From Hyphomicrobiales bacterium (GTDB taxonomy: Bacteria; Pseudomonadota; Alphaproteobacteria; Rhizobiales; Xanthobacteraceae): 50,207 nucleotides of DNA. The stretch covers positions 1 through 50,207 of the forward strand of contig JAFKKG010000044.1 of the NCBI GenBank assembly GCA_017305715.1, given 5' to 3'. Shown here piece by piece: positions 8,219 through 16,096 of this stretch (its first letter is position 1; every line of letters begins with the position of its first letter). A program made the position numbers and the translations under genes. The notes beneath the pieces are model-generated. The model saw nothing but the letters and a program-made list of their open reading frames with translations. It was not told where the DNA came from and did not search any database.

Positions 8219-9043
8219 TCATCCCTTGATGAAGGCAAGCAGGTCGGCGTTGATGGTGGCGGCTTCCGTGGTCGGCATGCCGTGCGGAAAACCCTTGTAG
8301 GTCTTCAGCGTGCCGTTCTTCAGCAGTTTTGCGGACAATGGTGCGGAGTCGGCATAGGGCACGATCTGGTCGTCGTCGCCATGCATCACCAGCACGGGCA
8401 CATTGATCTTCTTCAAATCCTCGGTGAAATCGGTCTGCGAGAAGGCGACGATGCCATCGTAATGCGCCTTGGCGCCGCCCATCATGCCCTGGCGCCACCA
8501 GTTCTGGATGATGGCTTCGGACGGCTTCGCGCCGGGGCGGTTGTAGCCGTAGAACGGGCCCGCCGCGACATCGCGATAAAAGCCCGAGCGGTTGGCCAAG
8601 AGTGCCGCCTGGAAACCGTCGAACACGTCCTTGGGCAGGCCGCCGGGATTGGCCGCCGTCTTCACCATCAGCGGCGGCACCGCGCTGAGGATCGCGGCCT
8701 TCGCGACCCGGCTCTCGCCGTGGCGGGCAATGTAGTGCACCACCTCGCCGCCGCCGGTGGAATGGCCGACATGAACCGCGTTCTTCAGATCGAGATGCGC
8801 CGTCACCGCCGCGAGGTCGTCGGCATAATGGTCCATGTCATGGCCGTCGCCGACCTGGGCGGAGCGGCCATGGCCGCGGCGGTCATGGGCAACCACGCGA
8901 AAGCCGTGGTTGAGGAAGAACAGCATCTGCGTGTCCCAGTCGTCCGACGACAGCGGCCAGCCGTGGCTGAACACGATCGGCTGACCGGAGCCCCAGTCCT
9001 TGTAGAAGATTTCGACGCCGTCTTTCGTTGTGACCGTGGGCAT
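8219..9043 (-). CDS. Alpha/beta hydrolase, non-haem chloroperoxidase type
   Basis: A 274-residue enzyme with the catalytic triad of the alpha/beta hydrolase fold: nucleophile Ser95 in VGHSTGG, acid Asp in HGDDDQIVP near residue 224, and His254 in GFPHGMP. The oxyanion-hole segment is [12 protein letters not shown] at residues 25-36. This pattern is that of cofactor-free chloroperoxidases and related esterases, which carry out perhydrolysis or ester hydrolysis; the true substrate is unknown. No signal peptide, so it is cytoplasmic. GGAGTCC precedes the ATG. It is possibly co-transcribed with the NAD(P)-binding protein that follows after 17 bases. Confidence 0.9.
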   Translation of the reverse strand: MPTVTTKDGVEIFYKDWGSGQPIVFSHGWPLSSDDWDTQMLFFLNHGFRVVAHDRRGHGRSAQVGDGHDMDHYADDLAAVTAHLDLKNAVHVGHSTGGGEVVHYIARHGESRVAKAAILSAVPPLMVKTAANPGGLPKDVFDGFQAALLANRSGFYRDVAAGPFYGYNRPGAKPSEAIIQNWWRQGMMGGAKAHYDGIVAFSQTDFTEDLKKINVPVLVMHGDDDQIVPYADSAPLSAKLLKNGTLKTYKGFPHGMPTTEAATINADLLAFIKG

Positions 9044-9064
9044 GATGGACTCCTCTGGGATGTC

Positions 9065-9142
9065 GTCATTCCGGGATGGTGGGTCAGCAGACCCGGAATC
9101 TCGGGATTCCCGGTTCGATGCCGCGCATCGCCCCGGAATGAC
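9065..9142. repeat. Small palindromic element with 11-base terminal inverted repeats
   Basis: The ends are GTCATTCCGGG and CCCGGAATGAC, exact reverse complements, and the interior has two nested hairpins (CCCGGAATCTC...GATTCCCGG and GATGCCGCGCATC). A relative lies at 28744-28822. It fills the gap between a hydrolase and a membrane protein gene. Confidence 0.7.
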
Positions 9143-9149
9143 AGGAACG

Positions 9150-9662
9150 TCAGGCGTACGTGGCCGTCGGCCGGTAGCGCCTGATGACGCCGATGATGAC
9201 GATCACGAAGAACACCAGCACGATGCCCTGGGCGATGGCGAACGGCGGCTCGGCCGGCGGCACGCTTGGCGCCAGCGCATGCAGCGCCGGCACTTTCAGG
9301 AACGACTGGATCACCAGCACGAACACATTGAGATAGAGCGACACCAGCGCGGTCAGCGCGTAGATCCAGCGCCAGGCGCCGCGGAGATTCATGACATAGA
9401 GCGCAACGCAGGCGATCGCCAACAGCACCAGCGAGAGCAGTCCGACGATGTGCGACGGCAGCGTCTTGTCGAACAGCAGCGGCGGAATCAGAAAACCGGT
9501 GGCGCTGGTCAGGATCGTGGTCAGCAGGAAGATCGCGGTCAACCCCGGCTGCCGCTTCGAGCCGAGCATGCCGAACATCACGATGAGGCCGGCGACGATC
9601 CCGATCAAACTGATGACGACGTGGACCTGAACGAATGTCGAAACGCTCATACCCAAAATCAT
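9150..9662 (-). CDS. Small integral membrane protein, unknown function
   Basis: 170 residues with about four hydrophobic segments: [57 protein letters not shown] plus a following pair around [20 protein letters not shown], and a last segment [15 protein letters not shown] chose the ATG at 9662 because AGGGGG lies eight bases upstream; an ATG at 9650 is the alternative. I do not recognise the family with certainty; no catalytic motif is visible. It is monocistronic by spacing (105-145 bases to either neighbour). Confidence 0.75.
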   Translation of the reverse strand: MILGMSVSTFVQVHVVISLIGIVAGLIVMFGMLGSKRQPGLTAIFLLTTILTSATGFLIPPLLFDKTLPSHIVGLLSLVLLAIACVALYVMNLRGAWRWIYALTALVSLYLNVFVLVIQSFLKVPALHALAPSVPPAEPPFAIAQGIVLVFFVIVIIGVIRRYRPTATYA

Positions 9663-9807
9663 GGTCCGCCCCCTTTTGAACCCACCAAATCCTACGGCGC
9701 TCGGCGGGCAATTGCCATTCACCAAACCGTGCGGCGGGCCAAGCAAGACGCACACCGCGCCTTGTTCACGCGCACCGGCTTCCAGTCCGTTCGAAAACCT
9801 CCCGGGT

Positions 9808-10752
9808 TCAGCGATCGAGAAATTCGACCAGCTTCGGAATCACCTGATCCGGCGCCTCCTCCATCAACCAATGGCCCCGGTCTTTCACCAATACGCCCTC
9901 GACATTGGTTGCGACCATCTTGCCCTGCTCGATCAGGAACGAGCCACCGGCCTTCTCGCCCGACAGCACCAGGAGCGGCATCGACAGTTTGGTCCTGGCA
10001 AACTCTGCAAAGTCCTTTGCGTCGGTCGGGAAAGCGCGGAAGACTTCCATGCCGGCCTTCATGTGGCCGGGCCTTGCATATTCCTTTGCATAGAACTTGC
10101 GGTCAGCCTCCGGCACCGACCTGGTCGGGTCGGCGGCAAAGTCGTTCCAGAAATGTTCGAGGTAGATTCGCTCGCGCCCGGTCACCAGCGCCAGCGGCGT
10201 CTTGCCGAAGAAATGGAAGTGCCAGAGATCACGCAGCAGGAAGACGTTGTTCCAGTCGCCGACCCCAGGCAGGAAGGCCTCCATCAGCACCAGCCGGTCG
10301 ACCTTGTCAGGGTATTGCGCGGCATAGGCGTAAGCGACCATCAGCCCGATATCATGACCGACCAGCCGGATACGGTCGTATTTGAGACTCTCGACCAGCG
10401 CATGGATGTCCTGCGCCATCGCTTTCTTGGTGTAGCCGCTTTCCGGCGAGGCCGATTGGCCGAAGCCGCGCAGGTCCGGCGCGATCACGGTGTGCTTGTC
10501 GGAAAGTCTTGCGATCAGCGGCCGCCACATGTGGCTGGTTTCGGCAAAGCCATGCAGCAGCACGACGGGATCGCCCTTGCCGGCAATGAGGTAATGCAGC
10601 CTGACGCCGTTGACCTCGGCGAATTTGTCCTGCGGCGCCTGCGCGAAAGAGAGGCTGGAAGGCAGCGCGACCGATAGCGCCATCAACACGACATAAGCGA
10701 TGGCACGAAACGGTCTCGATGCGCAAAGCATGCGATTTTGCTCGTTCTTCAT
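9808..10752 (-). CDS. Secreted alpha/beta hydrolase, epoxide hydrolase/dehalogenase-like
   Basis: 314 residues with a signal peptide (IAYVVLMALSVALPSSLSFA). The hydrolase fold follows: HGFAETSHMW near residue 67, the nucleophile elbow VGHDIG with Asp134 in place of Ser, and a C-terminal catalytic His in DRGHWLMEE. An Asp nucleophile is typical of epoxide hydrolases and haloalkane or fluoroacetate dehalogenases, so the enzyme probably attacks an epoxide or C-halogen bond in the periplasm; the substrate is not deducible. The start is 10 bases from the stop of the UBP zinc-finger gene, so the two are likely in one operon. An ATG at 10731 is a possible later start. Confidence 0.88.
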   Translation of the reverse strand: MKNEQNRMLCASRPFRAIAYVVLMALSVALPSSLSFAQAPQDKFAEVNGVRLHYLIAGKGDPVVLLHGFAETSHMWRPLIARLSDKHTVIAPDLRGFGQSASPESGYTKKAMAQDIHALVESLKYDRIRLVGHDIGLMVAYAYAAQYPDKVDRLVLMEAFLPGVGDWNNVFLLRDLWHFHFFGKTPLALVTGRERIYLEHFWNDFAADPTRSVPEADRKFYAKEYARPGHMKAGMEVFRAFPTDAKDFAEFARTKLSMPLLVLSGEKAGGSFLIEQGKMVATNVEGVLVKDRGHWLMEEAPDQVIPKLVEFLDR

Positions 10753-10762
10753 TGAAGAGGCA

Positions 10763-11074
10763 TCAGTAATAACGGGGTATCGGTCCGTTGTGTAGGGTCT
10801 TTCGTCCGGACAGGTCGAACAGGACCTCGTCGACATAGCACCAGCCCCAGCCTTCCGGCGGATCGTAGCCTTCGATCACGGGATGGCCGGTGGCATGGAA
10901 GTGCGCGGTCGCGTGCCGGTTCGGGGAATCGTCGCAGCAGCCGACATGGCCGCAGCTACGGCAGATCCGCAGATGCAGCCACTTGCTGCCGCTCTTGAGG
11001 CATTCCTCGCAGCCGAGCGCGCTCGGCGTGACGTCCTGGATACCGGCGATGTGGCGACAACCCTTTGAACTCAT
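10763..11074 (-). CDS. UBP-type zinc-finger protein
   Basis: A 103-residue stand-alone UBP/BUZ zinc finger. The ligand set appears complete: C..H near residue 6, CEEC, then W.HLRICRSCGHVGCCDD and HATAHFHATGHPV. In eukaryotes this domain binds the free C-terminus of ubiquitin; its role in bacteria is not established. The C-terminal YDPPEGWGWCYVDE is also typical of the family. The gene lies 36 bases after a cNMP-domain flavoprotein gene and 10 bases before a secreted hydrolase gene. Linkage of this finger with a thioredoxin-reductase-like protein is seen in other bacteria to my knowledge, suggesting a working pair. Confidence 0.9.
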   Translation of the reverse strand: MSSKGCRHIAGIQDVTPSALGCEECLKSGSKWLHLRICRSCGHVGCCDDSPNRHATAHFHATGHPVIEGYDPPEGWGWCYVDEVLFDLSGRKTLHNGPIPRYY

Positions 11075-11110
11075 TTGGCCTCACGGGTCTTGCGGAAACT
11101 CATCGCGCAA

Positions 11111-12817
11111 CTATAGCGCAGGCTTCGAACCGTCGGCGAGAAACCCGTGCAATGCCGCCACCACCTGGGCGCCCTCGCCGATCGCGCCGCCGACCCGCTT
11201 GACCGAACCGGAGCGGACGTCGCCGACCGCGAACACGCCGGGCACCGTGGTTTCCAGCAGCGGCACCGGACGCCCGCCATCCTGTCCGTTCTGAACGCCG
11301 GTGAGCACAAAGCCGGCGCGATCGACCCTAACGCCGCAACCTTCGAGCCAGCCGGTCGCGGGATCGGCGCCGACGAACAGAAAGAGATTGCGGGTGTCGA
11401 AACTCTGCACCTCGTCCGGCGCCAGGCGGCTGCGCCAGCGCACCCGCCGCAGCGAAGCGTCCTCGCCCTCAAGGCCGACCACTTCGGCATTGAAGATCAA
11501 TTCGATGTTGTCGGTCGCTTCGATGCGCTCGATCAGATAATGCGACATGCTGGCGCCGAGGCCGCCGCCGCGGATGATCATGTAGACTTTTCGCGCGTGG
11601 GTGGACAGAAACACCGCGGCCTGTCCGGCTGAATTGCCGCCGCCGACCAGCACGACATCCTGATCCTTGCACAGCCTGGCCTCGATCGGCGAGGCCCAGT
11701 ACCAGACGCCGCGGCCCTCATAGGCGTCGAGGTTCTCGATCTCGGGCCGGCGGTAGCGCGCGCCGCTCGCGACCACGATCGATTTCGCCCGCAATGACTG
11801 GCCGCATTCGGTCGCCAGCGCGAACAGGCCATCGGGCTTCGAGCAATCCAGCGATCTGATCGAGACCGGGATCAGCATGTCGGCGCCGAATTTCTGCGCC
11901 TGGTTGTAGGCGCGCCCGGCCAGCGCCTGGCCGGAAATGCCGGTCGGGAATCCCAGGTAATTCTCGATTCGCGCGCTGGCGCCGGCCTGGCCGCCGAAGG
12001 CGCGGGAATCGAACACCGCGACCGACAAGCCTTCGGATGCGGCATAGACCGCCGTGGCAAGCCCGGCCGGGCCGCCGCCGACCACGGCGACGTCGTAGAG
12101 CTTGTCATTGGCATGGTTGGTGATCATGCCCATGGCGAGCGCCAGCGAGGTTTCCGATGGATTGCGCAGCACGGTACCGTCGGGACAGACGACCAGCGGC
12201 AGATCGCTGCGCTCGGCCGCATAACGCGCGACGAGATCGGCGGCATCCTTGTCGGTCTCGGGATCGAGCAGGTGATGCGGCTGGCCGTTGCGCGTCAAAA
12301 AATTCTGCAGGCGCGCCATGTCGCCGAGCAAGGCCGGGCCGATCAGCACCGGTCCGCCGGCGTTGCCCTGGATCAGGCTGACGCGGCGCAGAACCAGCGC
12401 GCGCATGATGCGTTCGCCGAGATCGGCTTCGGCCATCAACAGCGCGCGCAGCCGGTCCGGCGGAATCAGCAACGTCTCGACATCGCCCTCGGCATGGCCG
12501 TCGACCAGCGCCACACGGCCCGACAGTTGTCCGATCTCGGCGAGAAATTGCCCCTCCCCCTGATCGATCACGGGCGTGACATGGCCAAGCCCGTCGCGCA
12601 GCGTGATCGCGACATGACCCGACAGCACCACGAACATGCCGGGACCAGGCTTGCCGGTCTCGAACAGCGCCTCGCCATGCCTAAAGCTGCGCAATTCGCC
12701 GAACCGGCGCATGCGCCCGATCTCGTGGGGGGTCAGCGTCGGAAACGTCTGCTCGAGGCGCGGAAAGGCCGAGGTATTCTGGCCGGTCGCCGGACCGGTT
12801 GCCGTGTCTGCACTCAT
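11111..12817 (-). CDS. Cyclic-nucleotide-binding-domain thioredoxin-reductase-like flavoprotein
   Basis: 568 residues in three parts: a cNMP-binding-type beta-roll (about 25-145, e.g. HGEALFETGKPGPGMFVVLSGHVAI), a thioredoxin/glutaredoxin-like middle (about 150-235), and a thioredoxin-reductase-like C-terminal half with an FAD motif (VVGGGPAGLATAVYAASEG) and an NADPH motif (VLVGGGNSAGQAAVFLS). The redox-active CxxC of true thioredoxin reductases is replaced: the segment reads GVWYWASPIEA, with neither cysteine. Disulfide chemistry through that site is therefore unlikely, and the electron acceptor is unknown. The ATG at 12817 is preferred to the TTG at 12829. It leads the cluster with the UBP finger and the secreted hydrolase. 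Confidence 0.9.
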   Translation of the reverse strand: MSADTATGPATGQNTSAFPRLEQTFPTLTPHEIGRMRRFGELRSFRHGEALFETGKPGPGMFVVLSGHVAITLRDGLGHVTPVIDQGEGQFLAEIGQLSGRVALVDGHAEGDVETLLIPPDRLRALLMAEADLGERIMRALVLRRVSLIQGNAGGPVLIGPALLGDMARLQNFLTRNGQPHHLLDPETDKDAADLVARYAAERSDLPLVVCPDGTVLRNPSETSLALAMGMITNHANDKLYDVAVVGGGPAGLATAVYAASEGLSVAVFDSRAFGGQAGASARIENYLGFPTGISGQALAGRAYNQAQKFGADMLIPVSIRSLDCSKPDGLFALATECGQSLRAKSIVVASGARYRRPEIENLDAYEGRGVWYWASPIEARLCKDQDVVLVGGGNSAGQAAVFLSTHARKVYMIIRGGGLGASMSHYLIERIEATDNIELIFNAEVVGLEGEDASLRRVRWRSRLAPDEVQSFDTRNLFLFVGADPATGWLEGCGVRVDRAGFVLTGVQNGQDGGRPVPLLETTVPGVFAVGDVRSGSVKRVGGAIGEGAQVVAALHGFLADGSKPAL

Positions 12818-12898
12818 CTCGCCACCCAATTGGAATTTTCAGAGTTTGCGGAACATGTTTCGGGCCGCCCGGCGAGCGGCCAGGAATTTTCCTGTCCG

Positions 12899-13099
12899 CT
12901 ACTGGCCCGGCTTGTCGCCGCCCGCGTCATCTAGGAAGACATCGGCGGTTTCGGAAGATGCGGCGGCTTCGTCGTTGCGCCCTCGCGCCTGCGACTTCCG
13001 CCGTTTGAGGTTTTCACGCAGCGCCAGTTTCAACCGCTGGTGTCGCGAATCCTTCACGTCGCGGCCGGTCCTTTCACGCTTGTCCTGATCGTTCTGCAT
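12899..13099 (-). CDS. Small basic conserved-looking protein
   Basis: 66 residues, strongly basic in the middle (RLKLALRENLKRRKSQARGR) with an acidic tail. This core looks like a short protein of Rhizobiales that I have seen annotated as hypothetical; function unknown. The longer open frame upstream runs antisense through the tRNA-Thr gene and is not coding, so I chose the ATG at 13099. The helix is predicted amphipathic by eye and could bind nucleic acid, which is only a guess. Confidence 0.65.
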   Translation of the reverse strand: MQNDQDKRERTGRDVKDSRHQRLKLALRENLKRRKSQARGRNDEAAASSETADVFLDDAGGDKPGQ

Positions 13100-13416
13100 T
13101 CCCGGGCCTTGTTGCCTGACGCCGTCGCGGCGTCTTGTGTTTTCGCCGGGCATATTGGATTTCGTACCGCTGCCGCGCAATCGACGCCCGGACGGATGCT
13201 TCGTCGGCACCGCCCTCCGGGCCGGCCCGCGGCCGAAATGGAGCCGGATCGGCCCCGAGTTGAGCCGATTGGCGGGGAAGCAGGGCAGCCACCCAGATTT
13301 TTGCCCGTTTTGGGCCCTTTCCGGCCCTGCCGCGTGCTTGCGCCTGAGGGGCCCTTGTGGCAAGAACCGCCCGCCTGTAGGGGCCTTTTGGGGCCGATTC
13401 TTCGGATACCGGGCAT
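13100..13416. other. Gene-free gap between small ORF and tRNA-Thr
   Basis: About 317 GC-rich bases. Open frames here on both strands read into the tRNA and show no family similarity. It should contain the tRNA promoter, but I cannot point to convincing -35 and -10 boxes. Confidence 0.5.
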
Positions 13417-13491
13417 GCTGCCGTAGCTCAGTGGTAGAGCACTCCATTGGTAATGGAGAGGTCGACAGTTCAATCCTGTCTGGCAGCACCA
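13417..13491 (+). tRNA. tRNA-Thr (anticodon GGT)
   Basis: A 75-base cloverleaf. The acceptor stem GCTGCCG pairs with TGGCAGC, the D arm contains GCTCAGTGGTAGAGC, the anticodon stem CTCCA/TGGAG encloses the loop TTGGTAA with anticodon GGT, and the T arm is ACAGTTCAATCCTGT-like. The discriminator A and an encoded CCA (13489-13491) complete it. The gene's 3' end served as an integration site: its last bases are repeated at 15615-15640. Confidence 0.97.
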
Positions 13492-13492
13492 T
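13467..13492 (+). repeat. attL-type repeat: 3' end of tRNA-Thr
   Basis: These 26 bases, starting AGTTCAATCC and ending GCAGCACCAT, are identical to 15615-15640. They cover the T arm, acceptor 3' strand and CCA, the usual crossover segment for tyrosine integrases. A broken integrase gene starts 81 bases downstream. Confidence 0.9.
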
Positions 13493-13572
13493 CCATCCTA
13501 TTGGCTGCATTGATTTTCCTGGAAATTCGGTCCTGAGGGCCACACGGACCAATGGTTTCCTTGAAGTTTTCT

Positions 13573-13914
13573 ATGGCTAAACGAGCCCGCTCCAGCGTTC
13601 CCCAATTCCGAATCCGCGTCCCCGCGAAGGTCATCGACCGACTACGCGGCAGGCATGTCCTGCTCAACCTTTCAAACCGCAACGATCCGCCTTGTATCAA
13701 AGTCGCGAAGATCGCTGACGATGTCTCGTTCAGCCTCGAAACAACTGATCGCATCATCGCGGAGGCACGGTCGGCGAACGCACTGGGCCACCTCAAGCGG
13801 CTTTTCGAACTGACGGAAGCGTGCACCTTTCGCACCAAGAACTGGTTGCGCTGAGCGGCGAGACTTACCGGCTCTACAACGAAATCCACGGCGACAATCC
13901 CGGTGAACCAAGCT
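13573..13914 (+). pseudogene. Frameshifted N-terminal part of a phage-type integrase
   Basis: The first frame (13573-13821) reads MAKRARSSVPQFRIRVPAKV and goes on with LRGRHVLLNLSNRNDPP to FELTEA. The matching continuation is in another frame from 13821: HLSHQELVALSGETYRLYNE, then IHGDNPGEP. Together they resemble the N-terminal, arm-binding and core-binding part of a group of Rhizobiales site-specific integrases (my recollection of the family). The junction implies loss of about one base near 13820. Similarity ends near 13914, far short of the catalytic domain, so the gene is dead. Its position directly after a tRNA-Thr attachment site fits the family. Confidence 0.7.
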
Positions 13915-13990
13915 GTGAACGCCTTACAGGCGATGTGCCGGGCATCCGATCAGTATTCGGCTGGGGCGTTGACAACCGGAAGCCGACAAG

Positions 13991-14134
13991 AATCCGGCCG
14001 ATGCAATCAAGGTCAAATCGGAGAAGAAAATCCGGACCCGATCGAAGGGCTTCACCTGTTACACCGGTTGCCGGATTGCTGAGGCGCTACAGCTTCGTAA
14101 ATCGCGGAGATCAAGAGGTTTGATGATATTTTGA
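13991..14134 (+). pseudogene. Fragment of a tyrosine recombinase catalytic domain
   Basis: The frame contains YTGCRIAEALQL at 14060-14095, which matches Box I of tyrosine recombinases (consensus YTG.R..E.L.L), with the catalytic Arg codon at 14072-14074. The frame stops at 14132 and no Box II (H.LRH, Y) follows. It may be the decayed continuation of the integrase remnant just upstream or a second element. Only the motif supports it. Confidence 0.5.
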
Positions 14135-14351
14135 GTCCACGAATGTTGGCGTGACTTTCGGGCAGCGGATTGCGGCCAGCCAAGAAAACTCCGGAAAATC
14201 CATACATTTCGCTGTTGCGCAATAGCTACGCAGGCCTGGGATTCAGTGTAACCATGCACTTCCGGGGCGGAAACGGGGGGGCATTCACTTGTGGGATGCA
14301 TGGGTAGTGCGGTACTGCTCAACCAAGCAATCAGGCTGGAGGTTGGGCCGA

Positions 14352-15113
14352 ATGCGTTACAAAGTTTTGAGTCTATTGGCAGCGGCGTTGAGCCTCGGCG
14401 TCGCGCGAGCCGCTTCGGCCGCCGACATGCCGGTCAAAGCCCCGGTCGCTGCGCCGGTTTACAATTGGACCGGCTTTTATATCGGCGGAAACATCGGCTA
14501 CGGTTGGGGAAGATCCGACAATGATTTCGCCGACGCGGTTACCGGTTTTGCGACGCTCCCCATGGGTAGCGACACCACAAAAGTGAATGGCGTTATCGGC
14601 GGCCTTCAGGCTGGTTACAACTGGCAGACCGGCTCGTTTGTTTTCGGGCTTGAGACCGACCTTCAGCTGTCGGGACAGAAAGGAAGCGGAGCGGCAATCT
14701 GTCCGGCGGCGTCCTGCGGTCCGGGTGGCACGGTCACCCACACTGAACAGCTTACTTGGTTTGGAACGACCCGCGGCCGCTTCGGGTGGGCCTTCAATCG
14801 CTGGTTGATCTATGGAACGGGCGGAGTTGCCTATGGCGCCGTGGAAAGCAGCGGCAGCATGAATTTTTTCATTCCCGTCAGATTGACTGGCCCCTATAGC
14901 GGCTCCGCCACGCGCGCCGGCTGGGTTGCGGGCGCCGGCTTGGAAGGCGCCATAACCCAAAACTGGACTGCCCGTGTCGAGTACCTTTATATCGACTTTG
15001 GTACGGCGAACTTCTCATCGCCAACAACGTTCCCGCTCGCGGCCGGCGCAATTACCGATTCGGTGCACCTGCGCGACAACATCGTCCGTGTTGGATTGAA
15101 CTATCGGTTCTAG
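14352..15113 (+). CDS. Omp25/porin-family outer membrane beta-barrel protein
   Basis: 253 residues with a signal peptide (VLSLLAAALSLGVARAASA) and the family opening YNWTGFYIGGNIGYGWG. Alternating beta strands follow with repeated G-Y-aromatic patterns (GVIGGLQAGYNWQTGSFVFG, TRGRFGWAFNRWLIYGTGGVAYG) and the typical end DNIVRVGLNYRF with terminal Phe. It belongs to the eight-stranded barrels abundant in alphaproteobacteria. GGAGG lies ten bases before the ATG at 14352. It is the only intact gene I see between the two tRNA-Thr repeats, hence a possible cargo gene of that element. A second member of the family is at 25705. Confidence 0.92.
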   Translation: MRYKVLSLLAAALSLGVARAASAADMPVKAPVAAPVYNWTGFYIGGNIGYGWGRSDNDFADAVTGFATLPMGSDTTKVNGVIGGLQAGYNWQTGSFVFGLETDLQLSGQKGSGAAICPAASCGPGGTVTHTEQLTWFGTTRGRFGWAFNRWLIYGTGGVAYGAVESSGSMNFFIPVRLTGPYSGSATRAGWVAGAGLEGAITQNWTARVEYLYIDFGTANFSSPTTFPLAAGAITDSVHLRDNIVRVGLNYRF

Positions 15114-15185
15114 AGCCCCATCGAAGTGGGTAGGGGTACATCCGCCCTTTCACCACGACGATGGTTCTCTCTTCCCGGCCGAGGA

Positions 15186-15320
15186 TCAGGTGTATTCGGA
15201 CTCACTGTCGTGAGCGCGCCAGTTCATCGACTCGTTGATGCGGCGCTGGATCAGTGTTGCGAGCGCTTCGGGGTCATGACTCCCGCCGTTGATGTGGATG
15301 GCCACATTGCCCGAAACCAT
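15186..15320 (-). pseudogene. Probable C-terminal remnant of a phage tail tape-measure-like protein
   Basis: The last 44 codons read GNVAIHINGGSHDPEALATL, then IQRRINESMNWRAHD and an acidic end. The pattern (short beta strand, N-G-G, DPEALA..VQRR.DE) is that of C-termini of tail tape measure proteins in rhizobial prophages, as I remember them. The frame stays open upstream to 15614 and starts with a hydrophobic stretch (VILFNVEFIVIFGLIASG), but that part shows no phage similarity. I treat it as a relic; an intact 142-residue chimera starting at 15614 is the alternative. Confidence 0.45.
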
Positions 15321-15904
15321 GCGGGCATCACCTCCGAAGCGGAGCCGATGGGCGAGCGGCCCGATTTCGCCACGTTTTCCATCAGCCATTCGCGGGACCC
15401 TTTGCTTGAGCTCAGTCGCTTCGGCCCTGCGAAATCCAGCGGCTTGCTTGTCGGCGGCTCCTATCTGCCATGGCACCAAGTCAAGCGAGTATCTTTTCGG
15501 AGCTACCGTCCGGTGATACGACATGCAAATAGCGCCGCACGAAAGTGCCACACAACCTGAAGCAATCAGGCCGAAAATCACAATAAATTCAACGTTAAAC
15601 AGGATCACGACCAAAGTTCAATCCTGTCTGGCAGCACCATTTTTGCCAAGACAATCAACGTTCGTGCTGAAAGCGCTCGGCGCTTCAATGGTATCCGTGC
15701 CCGGAACGTGGCGGGCAAAATCCGTCAAGCACAGTATGTGGATCGCGGCGGACGTCCCAAATCCGCCGTGCTCTCTGCCGGTTAAAACGACGGGATGCGG
15801 GCGAGTGTTGTTCATTCCGCGCGCCCCTAACCCGTTCGGTATATTGTCCTGATTTCGACTGCACTCGAATTTACCGGCTCGATGACTCGCCGGGATTGAC
15901 GGGA
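15321..15904. other. Gap spanning the right end of the element
   Basis: Contains the 26-base tRNA repeat at 15615-15640. On both sides I find no frame with convincing protein similarity. The DNA between 15641 and 15904 is noticeably less GC-rich in codon third positions of any frame than neighbouring genes, which fits non-coding sequence. Confidence 0.4.
15615..15640 (+). repeat. attR-type repeat: second copy of the tRNA-Thr 3' end
   Basis: Exact 26-base copy of 13467-13492. The preceding and following bases differ from the tRNA copy, so the match is bounded precisely at the tRNA 3' part. The distance between repeats is 2148 bases. Confidence 0.88.
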
Positions 15905-16084
15905 ATGCAGGAATACCTCGCTTACGTGCTTGACCATGACGGCCACATCAAGCACCGAATTGGCCTGATCTGCGGAGACGAACAAGCCGCTAAAGAGCGC
16001 GCAAAGCAGTTGGTCGACCGTCATGACGTGGAGCTATGGCAAGGCTCCAGAAAGATCGCCACGTTCCACCGCCTCAACAGCTAG
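15905..16084 (+). CDS. Small hypothetical protein
   Basis: 59 residues: MQEYLAYVLDHDGHIKHRIG, then a segment with DEQAAKERAKQLVDRHDVELW and a final RKIATF. I have seen similar short proteins annotated as hypothetical in Bradyrhizobium, often in several copies per genome. The alternating hydrophobic pattern suggests a beta-beta-alpha-beta fold; no function is known. ATG at 15905 is preferred to the TTG at 15896. Confidence 0.65.
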   Translation: MQEYLAYVLDHDGHIKHRIGLICGDEQAAKERAKQLVDRHDVELWQGSRKIATFHRLNS

Positions 16085-16096
16085 CACCGTCCATAT

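Noticed and set aside
12899-13552. 217-residue minus-strand open frame
   Set aside because: Its first half runs antisense through the tRNA-Thr gene, including the well-known false tRNA-derived peptide; only the last 66 codons are kept as a gene.
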